DNA of 64,000 nt from Mantamonas sphyraenae (lineage: Eukaryota; CRuMs; Mantamonadidae): contig JAPMXV010000077.1 of the NCBI GenBank assembly GCA_026936335.1, positions 1 to 64,000 on the forward strand, in the 5' to 3' direction. The notes beneath the pieces are model-generated. The model was given only the letters and a program-made list of their open reading frames with translations. It was not told the DNA's origin and made no database searches. Position numbers and translations under genes: made by a program. Positions 12,700 to 21,942 of the stretch are shown piece by piece (the first letter of the stretch is position 1; each line of letters opens with the position of its first letter).

Positions 12700-13321
12700 C
12701 CACCCCTCACACCCTCCAACCCACACGCACGTCCACTTTCCCTCCCAGATCACCCGCATTGCCATTCCTATCACCTCCATCCCAAACGCCTGTCACATGT
12801 GACCGTGTTGCATGCATGCATGTGCTGCCTTTTCCAGCCAGCCGATTTATTTTTTTTCAGCTTGTGCGCGCACCACTGCACAAAACGCGTCCTCCAGGCA
12901 GCCACAAGGGTCTACTGGATCCCAGCTTGGGCATAGGTGTGCGCATGCATGTTTTCAATCCCCTTTCAGACTCTCGTGTGTACACATGCTTCGGTGTGCG
13001 TGGTTGATGCGAAAATAGTGCCTCAGGCGGCCGCGGCAACCTCCGGCGAACAGGGGCCGGCGCAAAGCAGCCAGCCACAAAAAAAAAAGTGGCGGTGGAG
13101 ATCTGCACACTTGCACATCTCCCCTCCCCCGGGCAGCCACAAGGGTCTGTTGAATCCAAGATCACGCCCATGTATGTGCATACCCATGCATATCCTCCTC
13201 CTAGGTTGCCAAGAGTACACGATGCGTATGGGTGATGCTTGGTGTGAAAAACTGGGGTGTGCACAGCCCGGCAGAGCGCGGCAACGTCCGGCTGACCCCC
13301 AGCACGGTTCTACATACATTC
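12700..13321. repeat. Duplicated 3' flank, copy 1 (of paralogue at 13322)
   Basis: This stretch and 14938-15555 are copies of each other. Shared landmarks include ATGTGACCGTGTTGCATGCA, TGCTGCCTTTTCCAGCCAGC, ACACATGCTTCGGTGTGCGT and an A-rich tract before GTGGCGGTG. Each copy lies directly downstream of one of the two tandem minus-strand paralogues, so the duplicated unit is gene plus 3' flank, about 2.2 kb. Each copy also holds two occurrences of CA(G/A)CCACAAGGGTCT. Confidence 0.85.
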
Positions 13322-14902
13322 CTAAGCACCTGAAACGTTGGTCCTGCGACGTGTCCTCCTCGTTGATGTCCTCTGCACTGTACGCTTGCCTGATGCCTTG
13401 GAGGCGTCGCTGCCGTACTCGTCTTCCTCGTCACTCAATGCTTCCCCCTCCTCCACTTCCGACCCATCATCCGAAGCTGTGTCATATCCAGACGAGGATC
13501 TTGCAGTGCTCGTGCTCGTGCTCGATACCGCCCGTGTCGTCGTTGCTGCTCCACCATCACCCCCCGACCTTGTCCGAGACGCCTCTCCCTCCCACGCATT
13601 CTCCACAAGCTCATCAAACAGTTCTTTCTCCTCATCCGATGGCCCTGATCCGCTTGCGCCAGCCCCTGGGTCCTCACAAATGTGCCGTAGCAAGCGCCAG
13701 TTGACGCCGTCGTCAGCAAACTCTTCCTTCAGGATGTCGTTCAACCAGGCTGCACGTGAGTTGATTTCGCTTCTTCGTGACCGCCTATGTCCCCGTTCCT
13801 CCCGGATGAAAAAGAAGCGCCCATTGTGTCGTTCATCAGCCGCCTGGATGGTCAAGGTACGGGGTATGTCTCTCAGCACCATGTCCTCCTTCACCTGGCC
13901 ATTCACTTCTTTCCATGCGATATGCAACATTCCCTTCGTAGGTTCGTTCCACACCACGGCAGACGGCTCCCCGTCCTCGTTGGAAGGCTTCTGCAGCTTC
14001 GATTTTGCCTCGTCCCACATCGCCCTATCTTCGAAATACAAGGCACTGGCCCACGAGATTGCGCTTCCAGGCCCAACATCCAACCATGCGATATGGCAGA
14101 TGAGCCACCGCTGAAAGACCTTGTACTCTGTACTGAATGCCTTCTGGGCAACCAATTGAAGGCGTTCATAGACGTAACTCTGGTTGATGCGGTTTCTTGT
14201 TGCATGCAATTCAGCAATCTTTCGTGCAGTCGTAGCATTTCCGTCACACCACTGTTTGAACCTGTCAAACTGTGCCTTCAGGACATCGTCCATGCCCTCC
14301 CTGTTCAGATCCCCAACGACGCTGCCAAATCCCGACGCCAGCTTGCGCAGAGCCGAGCCTCCTTCGAGTGTCTCTTTGCGATGAACAACCTCCCGGTGCC
14401 ATTTAGCCGCCATTGCGTCCAGGAACTCCAAACATGCTGCGTCTTCCTCCTTGCACCAGTGTGTGTCGCCGACACCGGCCATGAACGCCTTCCACACTCG
14501 CTTATCCACAGCTTTGTGCTTCTTGAGCAATTCCATGACCTCACTTGAGCAGTAATGCTCCCACTCGCCTTCTGTCAGCATGCCAGTGTCTTTGTGGCCT
14601 TGCTGAAACACGGCTTGCGCATCACAGTGTGGACACGGTCCTCTTCTGCGGCTGCTGCTGCTGCTGCTGGAGGACGAGGACGAGGAGACGCTGATTCCGG
14701 CGTTTTGAAAGATCATTGTGGTCTCCTCTGGGTCAGAAGCAGGCTCTGCTCTGGCTGCTGCTGCTGCTTGCCGCGGAGGGGGAGTGCAAGTGAACTTGAC
14801 TCCATTCGCCTCATACGACACTGTGTACCCATGCTCGATGCACAACTTGCTCAGGGCAATAAAATCTGGAAGGTATTCACTCTGAATGTTGTGGGTGCTC
14901 AT
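13322..14902 (-). CDS. Unrecognised family protein, tandem paralogue A (CxxC-DA motif, Ser run, acidic-basic tail)
   Basis: The open frame extends to 14965, but I prefer the ATG at 14902. It yields an MSTH start shared with the neighbouring paralogue, and gives 526 residues. Visible features in order are a variable N-terminus, a poly-Ser tract, an Arg-rich step followed by CPHCDAQAVF (a possible zinc-binding CxxC), a Glu/Trp/Lys-rich helical region, a conserved core containing ALYFED and WNE, and the motif VNWRLLRH. An SGPSDEEKEL segment leads to an acidic Ser-rich linker and a basic Arg/Thr-rich tail. The paralogue at 15556-17232 has the same layout. Central identity is moderate by eye, while the last ~35 residues are nearly identical. 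I do not recognise the family. The acidic-to-basic tail suggests nuclear or nucleic-acid contact, which is inference. Confidence 0.7.
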   Translation of the reverse strand: MSTHNIQSEYLPDFIALSKLCIEHGYTVSYEANGVKFTCTPPPRQAAAAARAEPASDPEETTMIFQNAGISVSSSSSSSSSSSSRRRGPCPHCDAQAVFQQGHKDTGMLTEGEWEHYCSSEVMELLKKHKAVDKRVWKAFMAGVGDTHWCKEEDAACLEFLDAMAAKWHREVVHRKETLEGGSALRKLASGFGSVVGDLNREGMDDVLKAQFDRFKQWCDGNATTARKIAELHATRNRINQSYVYERLQLVAQKAFSTEYKVFQRWLICHIAWLDVGPGSAISWASALYFEDRAMWDEAKSKLQKPSNEDGEPSAVVWNEPTKGMLHIAWKEVNGQVKEDMVLRDIPRTLTIQAADERHNGRFFFIREERGHRRSRRSEINSRAAWLNDILKEEFADDGVNWRLLRHICEDPGAGASGSGPSDEEKELFDELVENAWEGEASRTRSGGDGGAATTTRAVSSTSTSTARSSSGYDTASDDGSEVEEGEALSDEEDEYGSDASKASGKRTVQRTSTRRTRRRTNVSGA

Positions 14903-14937
14903 GGGGACCCATGGATTTGTTTGGGGGGGTGGGGCGC

Positions 14938-15555
14938 CAACCACACCACCCCTCACACCCTCCAACCCACACGCATCCCGCCCACATCACCCGCATTTCC
15001 ATTCCTATCACCTCCATCCCAAACGCCTGTCACATGTGACCGTGTTGCATGCATGCATGTGCTGCCTTTTCCAGCCAGCCGATCTCAGTTTCATTTTCCA
15101 GCTTTGCGCCGCAGCACTGCACAAAACGCGTCCTCCAGGCAGCCACAAGGGTCTTTGAGGTCCCAACTTTGGGCACAGGTGTGAGCATGCATGTTTTCAA
15201 TCCCCCGCCAGACTCCCATGTGTACACATGCTTCGGTGTGCGTGGTTGATGCGAAAAAAGCGCCCCCGGCTGCTGCGGCAACACGCGGGGGCGGTGCCAC
15301 GGCAGGCAGCCACCAAAAAAAAAGTGGCGGTGAGATGTGCACACTTGCACATCTCCCCTCCCCCGGGCAACCACAAGGGTCTGTTGAATCCACAATCACG
15401 CCCATGTATGTGCATACCCATGCGCATCCTCCTACTTGGTTGTCAAGAGTACGCAATGCATCGGTATGATGTTTGGTGTGCAAATATGCGATTCCAAGGC
15501 TCGGCAATCCGCGGCAATCCGCGGCAGACACCGGCACGCGTTTCTACATCTATTT
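14938..15555. repeat. Duplicated 3' flank, copy 2 (of paralogue at 15556)
   Basis: This is the second copy of the block at 12700-13321, colinear with it from CCCCTCACACCCTCCAACCC to the stop codon of the adjacent gene. It overlaps the upstream region of paralogue A, so it may also serve as that gene's promoter. Confidence 0.85.
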
Positions 15556-17232
15556 CTATACACCTGAACCATTGGTCCTGCGCCGAGTCCTCCTCGTTGA
15601 TGTCCTCTGCACTGTACGCTTGCCTGACGCCTTGGATGCGTCGCTGCCGTACTCGTCTTCCTCTTCCTCCTCCTCCTCCTCCTCCTCCTCCTCCTCCTCC
15701 TCCTCCTCCTCTTCCTCGTCTTCCTCGTCTTCCTCGTCCCCTTCATCCACAGACATTTCGTAAGACGATGTTGTTGTTGTTGCTGACGACGATGACGACG
15801 AAGATGAGCTCACCGCGGCGGTCGTCGTCCCGGGCTCCCACACATTCCTCAGGAGTGTGCTCCACAACTCTTTCTCCTCATCTGACGGCCCGGGACCGCT
15901 TGAGCCACCCTCTGGCTCTTGGGCGGCGTGCCGCACAAGTCTCCAGTTCACATGACAATCCCTGAGCTCGTTCTTCAGCACTTGGTTCAACCAATGCTCA
16001 CGCCGCACAATCTGTGTGGCTTCGCTACGGTGATTCCTTTTTTCTGGGTTCAGAAAAAAGTACCTTCTTGATTGGGCCGATAGCGTCTCCTCCTGGTGAG
16101 CAACGCAGATTCTCGCGCTGTAAAAGACTTCAAGCAGGTGTTCGGCTTCGAGCACTTGGCCGGTCCTATCCTTCCATGCGACCTTCAGCAGGCATTTTTC
16201 GGTGTCATGCAACACCGCTGCTGACCGGACTCCCCTTGCGTGTGGCTGCAGCGTTGTCTGGTGTCGTTTCCACAGTTCCTCGTCCTCAAAGTACGTCGCA
16301 CTTGCCCACGACATCGCACTGGCAGGTCCCTTGTTGCTGCATGCCAGGGTGCAAATTAGGAAAGGCTGTACGAGGTCAAAGTATGAGTCCGTGTTGGGTT
16401 TTTGCAGACACTTCTTGCACATTTCCCGCAAGTAGCTGGGCGTGAGTTTTTTCCTGGCAGCACTGAGCTTTGCAACACGTGCAGCATCCTCCATGATACT
16501 CCCACACCAGTTTTCGAAGCTTTCAAAGCACGACCTTTGCTCACTGGTCATGGCCCCATTGGCCCTTTCACTTTGTCCCACGACCAGACGAACCACGGCC
16601 TTCACCTCTAAAGCCAGCCTCTTGAGGCCGGGGCCACCTTCGTATTTCTCCGCACTCTCCTCAACACATCCACGCAGCACATCTGCCAGTGCACGGAGGA
16701 ATCCTGTGCATGCTGCGTCTTCTACCTTGCACCAGTGCGTCGCCCGCGTGCCGTCCATATAAGCCCGCCACACACGTCTTTTCGCACTTTCGTATGCGCA
16801 GAGCTCTTTGAAGACCTCTGAAGAGCTGTAGCGCTTCCAGGTACCGCGTTTCATGGCGTCCAACTTCTCCTTGCGACTCTGTGTGTCGTTGGCAAACACC
16901 GCCCGCGCGTCGCATTCCGCACAGGCACCCCCACGCCTCCTCCTGCTGCTGCTGCTACTGCTGCTGCTGCTGCTGCTGCGAGAGGAGTCCCTGTCCAATT
17001 GTCCGTCTTGTTCCAGGACTGCGGACTGCACCGTACCAAGCTTGGACGCCACCTCTTGGCCTGGGGACGCCTGCCTGTACGTGATTTTCACGCAGACGCC
17101 TTGAGGCCTTGCGTCAAGCTCAATACCAGCAACCCCTGGGGGAGGTTCTCTCATCCATCTCTCGGTAAGGTCCTCGACCCTGTCCCAGAACATCATCTCC
17201 GATTTCCATCTCTCATTGTCGTGTGTGCTCAT
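15556..17232 (-). CDS. Unrecognised family protein, tandem paralogue B (poly-Glu tract)
   Basis: The frame is open to 17280, but the ATG at 17232 gives the MSTH start shared with paralogue A, and 558 residues. The architecture matches A: variable N-terminus, poly-Ser tract, CAECDARAVF (possible CxxC zinc site), a Trp/Lys-rich helical middle, a core with ATYFED, the motif VNWRLVRH, SDEEKEL, an acidic region, then the same basic tail. The acidic region contains a long Glu run encoded by a GAG/GAA microsatellite (about 15656-15735 on the plus strand). Paralogue A lacks this run. The middle has diverged well beyond the C-terminal ~100 bases and the 3' flank, which are nearly identical between copies. 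No enzymatic motif is visible. Confidence 0.7.
   Translation of the reverse strand: MSTHDNERWKSEMMFWDRVEDLTERWMREPPPGVAGIELDARPQGVCVKITYRQASPGQEVASKLGTVQSAVLEQDGQLDRDSSRSSSSSSSSSSSRRRRGGACAECDARAVFANDTQSRKEKLDAMKRGTWKRYSSSEVFKELCAYESAKRRVWRAYMDGTRATHWCKVEDAACTGFLRALADVLRGCVEESAEKYEGGPGLKRLALEVKAVVRLVVGQSERANGAMTSEQRSCFESFENWCGSIMEDAARVAKLSAARKKLTPSYLREMCKKCLQKPNTDSYFDLVQPFLICTLACSNKGPASAMSWASATYFEDEELWKRHQTTLQPHARGVRSAAVLHDTEKCLLKVAWKDRTGQVLEAEHLLEVFYSARICVAHQEETLSAQSRRYFFLNPEKRNHRSEATQIVRREHWLNQVLKNELRDCHVNWRLVRHAAQEPEGGSSGPGPSDEEKELWSTLLRNVWEPGTTTAAVSSSSSSSSSATTTTSSYEMSVDEGDEEDEEDEEEEEEEEEEEEEEEEEEEEDEYGSDASKASGKRTVQRTSTRRTRRRTNGSGV
15656..15735. repeat. (CTC)n microsatellite in coding sequence
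   Basis: About 80 bases of CTC/TTC trinucleotides encode the poly-Glu run of paralogue B on the minus strand. Paralogue A has only a short mixed acidic stretch at the same position, so the tract expanded after the duplication. Confidence 0.9.
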
Positions 17233-17700
17233 GGGGAGGGCTGTGTTGGATGGATGGGGGGGTGTCAAAGTTCGTGTCAAAGTAACTGAGCGCGTGCCTT
17301 GCCAAATTTGAGAGCGCTGGTCAAAGTAACTTTTAACTTTGACCCGTCCATTCGGCTACCCCTGTCCTACATGCATCCAATCGACCCGTAACCACTACTA
17401 TTGCCTTTCCCAGTTGATGCCAACCCAGGATCTCGCGTGGCTTGCTCCAGAATGACCTCTCCCAGGTGTGAGCGCCCTGCAAACTGTTGGCGCGAAAGCC
17501 ACCCGCATTCGCGGCCACCGCACAGGCTGAGGAGAACCCACCGCACCTCATACCATTGAATTCCACGTCTAAACAGACATGGACAGCGCCTCAACAGCGC
17601 CATCCGCATCAAACACCAGCCATTGTGCGTGAGAGTGACGCCAGCGTCAATTGAGCGCGCGGTTCTGGCGCCAATACTTCAAACCACCGCCTGAACAACC
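17233..17700. other. Divergent intergenic region
   Basis: This is the 468 bases between the start codon of paralogue B (minus) and that of the next plus-strand gene at 17701, so it must carry both promoters if they are separate. The sequence AAAGT(T/A)AC(T/C) recurs three times between 17267 and 17340 (GTTCGTGTCAAAGTAACTGA, GTCAAAGTAACTTTTAACTT). I see no gene in it. Confidence 0.4.
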
Positions 17701-19122
17701 ATGGACAACACTCCCCCTTCCCAAGACACCCGAGACCCATCCAATGAGTCTCTCCCCTCCACTCCCCCCTCCTCGACGCATCGAAAGCGCTCCCGAAATG
17801 CGCTTGAGGACGGGTCCGAGATCGCTGATCACGATCAACCCGATGCCGCCCGCCAACGCGTGCTCGCGGACGAATCACACAGCCGTGGGCCAGCCGACCA
17901 TGAGCCGACGGCTTCACACCCCCCAACGATGACCATTGAATCGGAATTGCCCGAAGAAAGTCCCGAAGAAACCGAGGAAGACGACGTGGAGTCGCCCGAA
18001 AAAAGCGACAACGAGGACGAAAACGACATGGAAAGCGACGACGCAGACGACGGTCAGGACCAAAGCATCGATGTTTCCAATTCCCCCTCTCTCGACGACT
18101 CCAGGTCGGTCAGCTCATCAAGCTCTTCCGGCTCCTCAAGCACAAGAGGCACACGCACGAGTCGTGTAGATCGTCACATCAGTGACGTGTACAACAACAC
18201 CACGTCCAGCGAGGATGACTTCAACCTCAGGATCCTCACCTTTGACAAGAGGCCAAATGCCAAGCTCACCACCGCCACAAACGCTGCCAGCAAGCACTTT
18301 GACCACCAAGCAGCCGTAGATGTGCTCCTGCTTGGCTTGAATGGTACCTTGGGGCCACCAAACGCAAGCACCCTCCTCGCTGAAGACAATGCGTTCCAGC
18401 TCGTCTGCATCGAACCATCCCAGGGGCTGTGGCTCCATCGTACCGTCAACAACAGATGGGTCCTCGTGTCTGAAACACCCGGTCCCCATGCCCCACCTCT
18501 GCAGCCCCTCTTTGATTTGGCCTCGCTCGTCAAAGGTGCGGTTCCGTTCACGCGTGACCAGCCGGCATCCAACGCGTTGGCAAACTGGAATTCCACGTGG
18601 AATGCACTCTCCAAAAAGATCAACCTGGACCGCGTCCTGTGCACGATTCGCCGTAAGCTGCATGTCAACCTCACCGACAACGTCAAGGCCGCAATCGCCG
18701 AAAACACAAACTTGCGCGTCCACACTTTCGCGGTGGAAACGTTCTTCAGCTTCCACGAGGGCAAGAAATTTGGGAATTACCTGCGTACCACCCGCAAGGA
18801 GGTGGAGGCAATTGAACAGCAAGCTGGGCTGCCCATTGGCCTCTTCTTGCACATGGCCACGCACTCTCGCAAGTCCATTGGGCGCAGATTTCAGAACGTC
18901 AGCAATCCACCAGGCTTGACCAACAACCAGCACGGAGAACGATTTGATCACATCACCGTCTCCAATGCAGGCAAGCAGGTGCTGGAAGCTTTCAAGAGAG
19001 CCAATAGCGAATGTGCCGCCAGCACCCCCAGTGAACCCGCCAGCACCAGCACCCCAAGTACCCCAACTGAAACCGCCAGCACCAGCACCCGCACACGCGG
19101 AAGAAGAAGAAGAGCAGGATGA
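17701..19122 (+). CDS. Unrecognised 473-aa protein with acidic N-third
   Basis: This single open frame begins at the first ATG (context CAACCATGG), has no need for introns, and gives 473 residues. Residues 1-160 are disordered in character. They are Ser/Pro-rich, with a KRSR basic patch near residue 26 and strongly acidic runs of Glu/Asp near 80-125, followed by a Ser/Thr/Arg stretch. Residues ~165-430 look like a folded domain of mixed composition. It contains the segments LLLGLNGTLGPP, QLVCIEPSQGLWLHR, LCTIRRKLHVNLTD and FFSFHEGKKFGNYLRTTRK. The C-terminus is a Thr/Ser/Pro repeat region ending in a basic Arg patch. I do not recognise the family and see no catalytic signature. The acidic N-terminus and basic C-terminus resemble the two paralogues upstream in style only. 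Confidence 0.65.
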   Translation: MDNTPPSQDTRDPSNESLPSTPPSSTHRKRSRNALEDGSEIADHDQPDAARQRVLADESHSRGPADHEPTASHPPTMTIESELPEESPEETEEDDVESPEKSDNEDENDMESDDADDGQDQSIDVSNSPSLDDSRSVSSSSSSGSSSTRGTRTSRVDRHISDVYNNTTSSEDDFNLRILTFDKRPNAKLTTATNAASKHFDHQAAVDVLLLGLNGTLGPPNASTLLAEDNAFQLVCIEPSQGLWLHRTVNNRWVLVSETPGPHAPPLQPLFDLASLVKGAVPFTRDQPASNALANWNSTWNALSKKINLDRVLCTIRRKLHVNLTDNVKAAIAENTNLRVHTFAVETFFSFHEGKKFGNYLRTTRKEVEAIEQQAGLPIGLFLHMATHSRKSIGRRFQNVSNPPGLTNNQHGERFDHITVSNAGKQVLEAFKRANSECAASTPSEPASTSTPSTPTETASTSTRTRGRRRRAG

Positions 19123-19307
19123 GCAGCAAAAGGCGAGCTTGCGTCACAGACGACTTCGACAACCAATGCAATCATGTCGGTTTTCCACCATGCGCCCCCG
19201 CATGCAAGGGTTCACCACATCACAAAACAACCCAACCCCCAACTCACTGCCATCAGTGAGAAGTGCCCCACCAATCCCAATCCATCGGATCACCCCAGCT
19301 TCCGCCC

Positions 19308-20957
19308 ATGTCCACCGTCGATTACGTATTCGTCACAACACCCCAAGGCTGGTATCAGCTGAAAGCCACCTCTGCTTCCAACCCGCAGCGCTTTCCATCC
19401 TCATCCAAACCCACACACACTCGCGCCGCAACAAAGCAAGTGCAAGTCCCAGCCGAGGTTGCCCAGCGTGTTTTGCCCGGCGCTGGCAAATCCCACCGCC
19501 GCAAATCCCCGCAGTTCTCCCCGGAGCGTGCAGAGGGAGACAACGGCCTCGGCACATCGACTGTGCCAGCCCAATCGCAATATGGTCTTGATGAGCAGCT
19601 GCACACACCGTTTCAACTCGCTGCCGGTTCCCCATTGCCTGCCAGCGCCCTCGACGCAGCGGAACAATGGACCCTTTTCCGCGCGACCTGGCAGCACCGT
19701 TCCTCAACCGACCTTCCCGAGGGATGGGACGCCTCATTTGCCATCAAAGTGCTCCACAGGGACACAGAAACGCATGCCAAAGCCTGCTTTCTGCGTGACC
19801 TCGGCCCGCTCAAGCTGTACGTCAAGCGATGGCTGCGCACAGCAAAGGTGACCAAACACGCCAACCAGCGCGAAAACCAGCGCTACCAGCATGTGAAGCA
19901 ATGGAAGAAGGATCTGGACAAGGCTGTGCTTGTTCTGGAGGGCGTCCATCTGCACGTGGTCACCCCTGCCTGCAGGGTGGTCTTCCACACGGGTGACCAC
20001 GTTGTGAAAACGGGCATTCCCGCCAACGAGTGCGTGCATCCCGAGTTCCTTTCGCTCCCAGGCAGCCAGCCGCGAGGCATTTCTGCTCGACCGTGGTGGC
20101 AGATCAGCTCCAGAAGGTACCAGGTGCTGGATGTGGACACACTGCCGACCATGTTCAAGGAACTGCTGGATGAACGCCTGCGTGAGGGCAAAGCGCTGCG
20201 GCTGGAGAACGACGACGAAGCGCACTGGCTGGCCACCTACCGGGACGTCACTCTGGTGCACACCAGCATGGGACGCACCGTTGTCCTCGACTCCACTTGG
20301 ACAGTCGATTGTGTCCTTCCTTCCTGGCATGTGTGTCGTGTGCCCATTCCTGGCACAGCCAACTTCCGAGATGCAGTCACGCGCAGATCGAGCGCCTGCA
20401 GCAGCTGCCAGTCCAGCCAGGACGACGACAGCGACAGCAGCAGTGAATGGAGTGAATGGGACTCAGACAGTGACTCATTCGATGAAGAGTGGGATTGGGA
20501 GGAACAGTGGACTCTGTCGGACGATGGACGCACACTCTGGAGCTGGGGCGACTCGGACGAAGAGGCGCTGGACGTGGTCGAACGCGTCTTTGACGAATGT
20601 CGGCCGACCTTTGCCATGGACGATGCAGACACGATCTTTGATGTGCCCGAGGCAAGCAGGGTCAACCACGACCTGGTGGAGCAATTGAGCAGCGAGCTCG
20701 GGCTGACGCTGAACGCAACCGTGCGCAAGGCATGGCCAAGCAGAGGTCTGTTTTGGCGTGCATTCGTCGGCTACGAGGAACTGGACGACCATTCCGCACA
20801 CTGTGTGTTGCTGGAGGTGGACACCATGTTGGACAAGGACGCCGTGGCCTGGGTCGTGTGCATCGGCCAGTCGTACTTTCTGCTCGACACATCGCTGGAG
20901 GTGGTGGAGAGTGCAACCTGGGCCTGGGATGCAAAGGACTTTGTAGAGGCAAAGTGA
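19308..20957 (+). CDS. Unrecognised 549-aa protein with acidic Ser/Asp linker
   Basis: The frame is open from 19263, but I prefer the second ATG at 19308. Its start, MSTVDYVF, is followed at once by ordered-looking sequence. The protein has an N-terminal segment (VTTPQGWYQL), a low-complexity basic stretch, and a domain near residues 115-370 rich in Trp/His/Lys with segments KVLHRDTETHAKACFL and LHVVTPACRVVFHTGDHVVK. An acidic Asp/Ser/Trp/Glu linker follows (about 378-425). A second domain near 430-549 contains RAFVGYEEL and VVCIGQSYFLLDTSLEVV. I do not recognise the family. It lies 185 bases downstream of the preceding gene on the same strand, so the two may have arrived together. No introns are needed. 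Confidence 0.65.
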   Translation: MSTVDYVFVTTPQGWYQLKATSASNPQRFPSSSKPTHTRAATKQVQVPAEVAQRVLPGAGKSHRRKSPQFSPERAEGDNGLGTSTVPAQSQYGLDEQLHTPFQLAAGSPLPASALDAAEQWTLFRATWQHRSSTDLPEGWDASFAIKVLHRDTETHAKACFLRDLGPLKLYVKRWLRTAKVTKHANQRENQRYQHVKQWKKDLDKAVLVLEGVHLHVVTPACRVVFHTGDHVVKTGIPANECVHPEFLSLPGSQPRGISARPWWQISSRRYQVLDVDTLPTMFKELLDERLREGKALRLENDDEAHWLATYRDVTLVHTSMGRTVVLDSTWTVDCVLPSWHVCRVPIPGTANFRDAVTRRSSACSSCQSSQDDDSDSSSEWSEWDSDSDSFDEEWDWEEQWTLSDDGRTLWSWGDSDEEALDVVERVFDECRPTFAMDDADTIFDVPEASRVNHDLVEQLSSELGLTLNATVRKAWPSRGLFWRAFVGYEELDDHSAHCVLLEVDTMLDKDAVAWVVCIGQSYFLLDTSLEVVESATWAWDAKDFVEAK

Positions 20958-21942
20958 GCGTTGGGGATGATGTTGCACACGCGCGGCAGCAGACACGAGG
21001 ACAGGGCACGACACGACACGAGACAACACACAACCACGACACCACAAATGGCAACACAGAAAGCACAGCAGCAGCAGACCACGCAACCATGCGACGTGTC
21101 TGTGGCTGCCGTGTGCGTGTTTGCCACCACAGAACGAGCAAAGGGGCAGAACGACGATGACGGGGGGAATGAGAGGGGCAAGGGGACGCCGACATACGGC
21201 ACCCAAGGCCCCCCTTTCACCCCCATCCGTCGTCCTCCTCCCTTGCGCATCATGAGTTTGCATTGCGCCTTCTGAATGGTTTGTACAACGGGGTTTGATC
21301 AGGCCTTTCTTGGGTGGTGTCAGCCAGGAAGAGTGTGAGTCCAGGGTGTTTTCACATGCAAAACACACCCTGGGCTTGCACTGCATTTCTGGCTGGCTGA
21401 TCCACGAAAGGCCAGGGCCACACCCCGTTGATACACACCTCCAGCTGAGGACCGAAAGCAGCCTCGCACAAAGACGGGAATGCGTCAGGGGCCGGAATAT
21501 GCACCGGCGACCGTAGAGGAAGGGAAAAGACAACAACTCCGGTTCCTCTGCGGTCGGCGTGTGTGTCCATTCCGGCCCTGCGTAGCACCCGGCTTTCTGC
21601 GACCTGGTCTCGGTCCACAGTTGAAGAAGCGACGGCGCGATGTACAATTCGGTGCGAATGTGGCCAAAAAGAGAGAAATGTGCGTGTGGTGATGTGTGGG
21701 CGTGGGCGTGGACTGGGCGTGGACTGGACTTGGTGTGTGTGTGTTGAGCAGCAGCAGCAGAGAGTGCGTGGGACATCCATGTCGGGGGCAGTTTGCAGGT
21801 TCTGCACCGCAACAAAAACCAAATTTCCTGTAAAGTGGGTCCATGACACAATGCCAATGGGGATGATGGCTGAGGGAGGACCTGTCCAAGCCAAAGCGGC
21901 GCCCAACGAAAAGAAAAAAGGGGCCCAAAACACACGCTTTTC
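20958..21942. other. Intergenic region upstream of patatin-like gene; contains a hairpin
   Basis: There are no convincing genes in this ~985-base gap. The longest opposite-strand frame, which runs through to 20475, is rich in Cys/Ser/His and overlaps the preceding gene. A near-perfect inverted repeat lies at 21341-21373: CCAGGGTGTTTT, a short loop, then AAAACACACCCTGG with a 2-base bulge. It could form a stem-loop in RNA or mark a regulatory site. The rest is purine-rich near 21120-21200 and unremarkable. Confidence 0.4.

Noticed and set aside
14903-14965. Upstream ATG at 14965 for paralogue A (and 17280 for B)
   Set aside because: The extensions are unrelated between the paralogues, while both share MSTH at 14902 and 17232.
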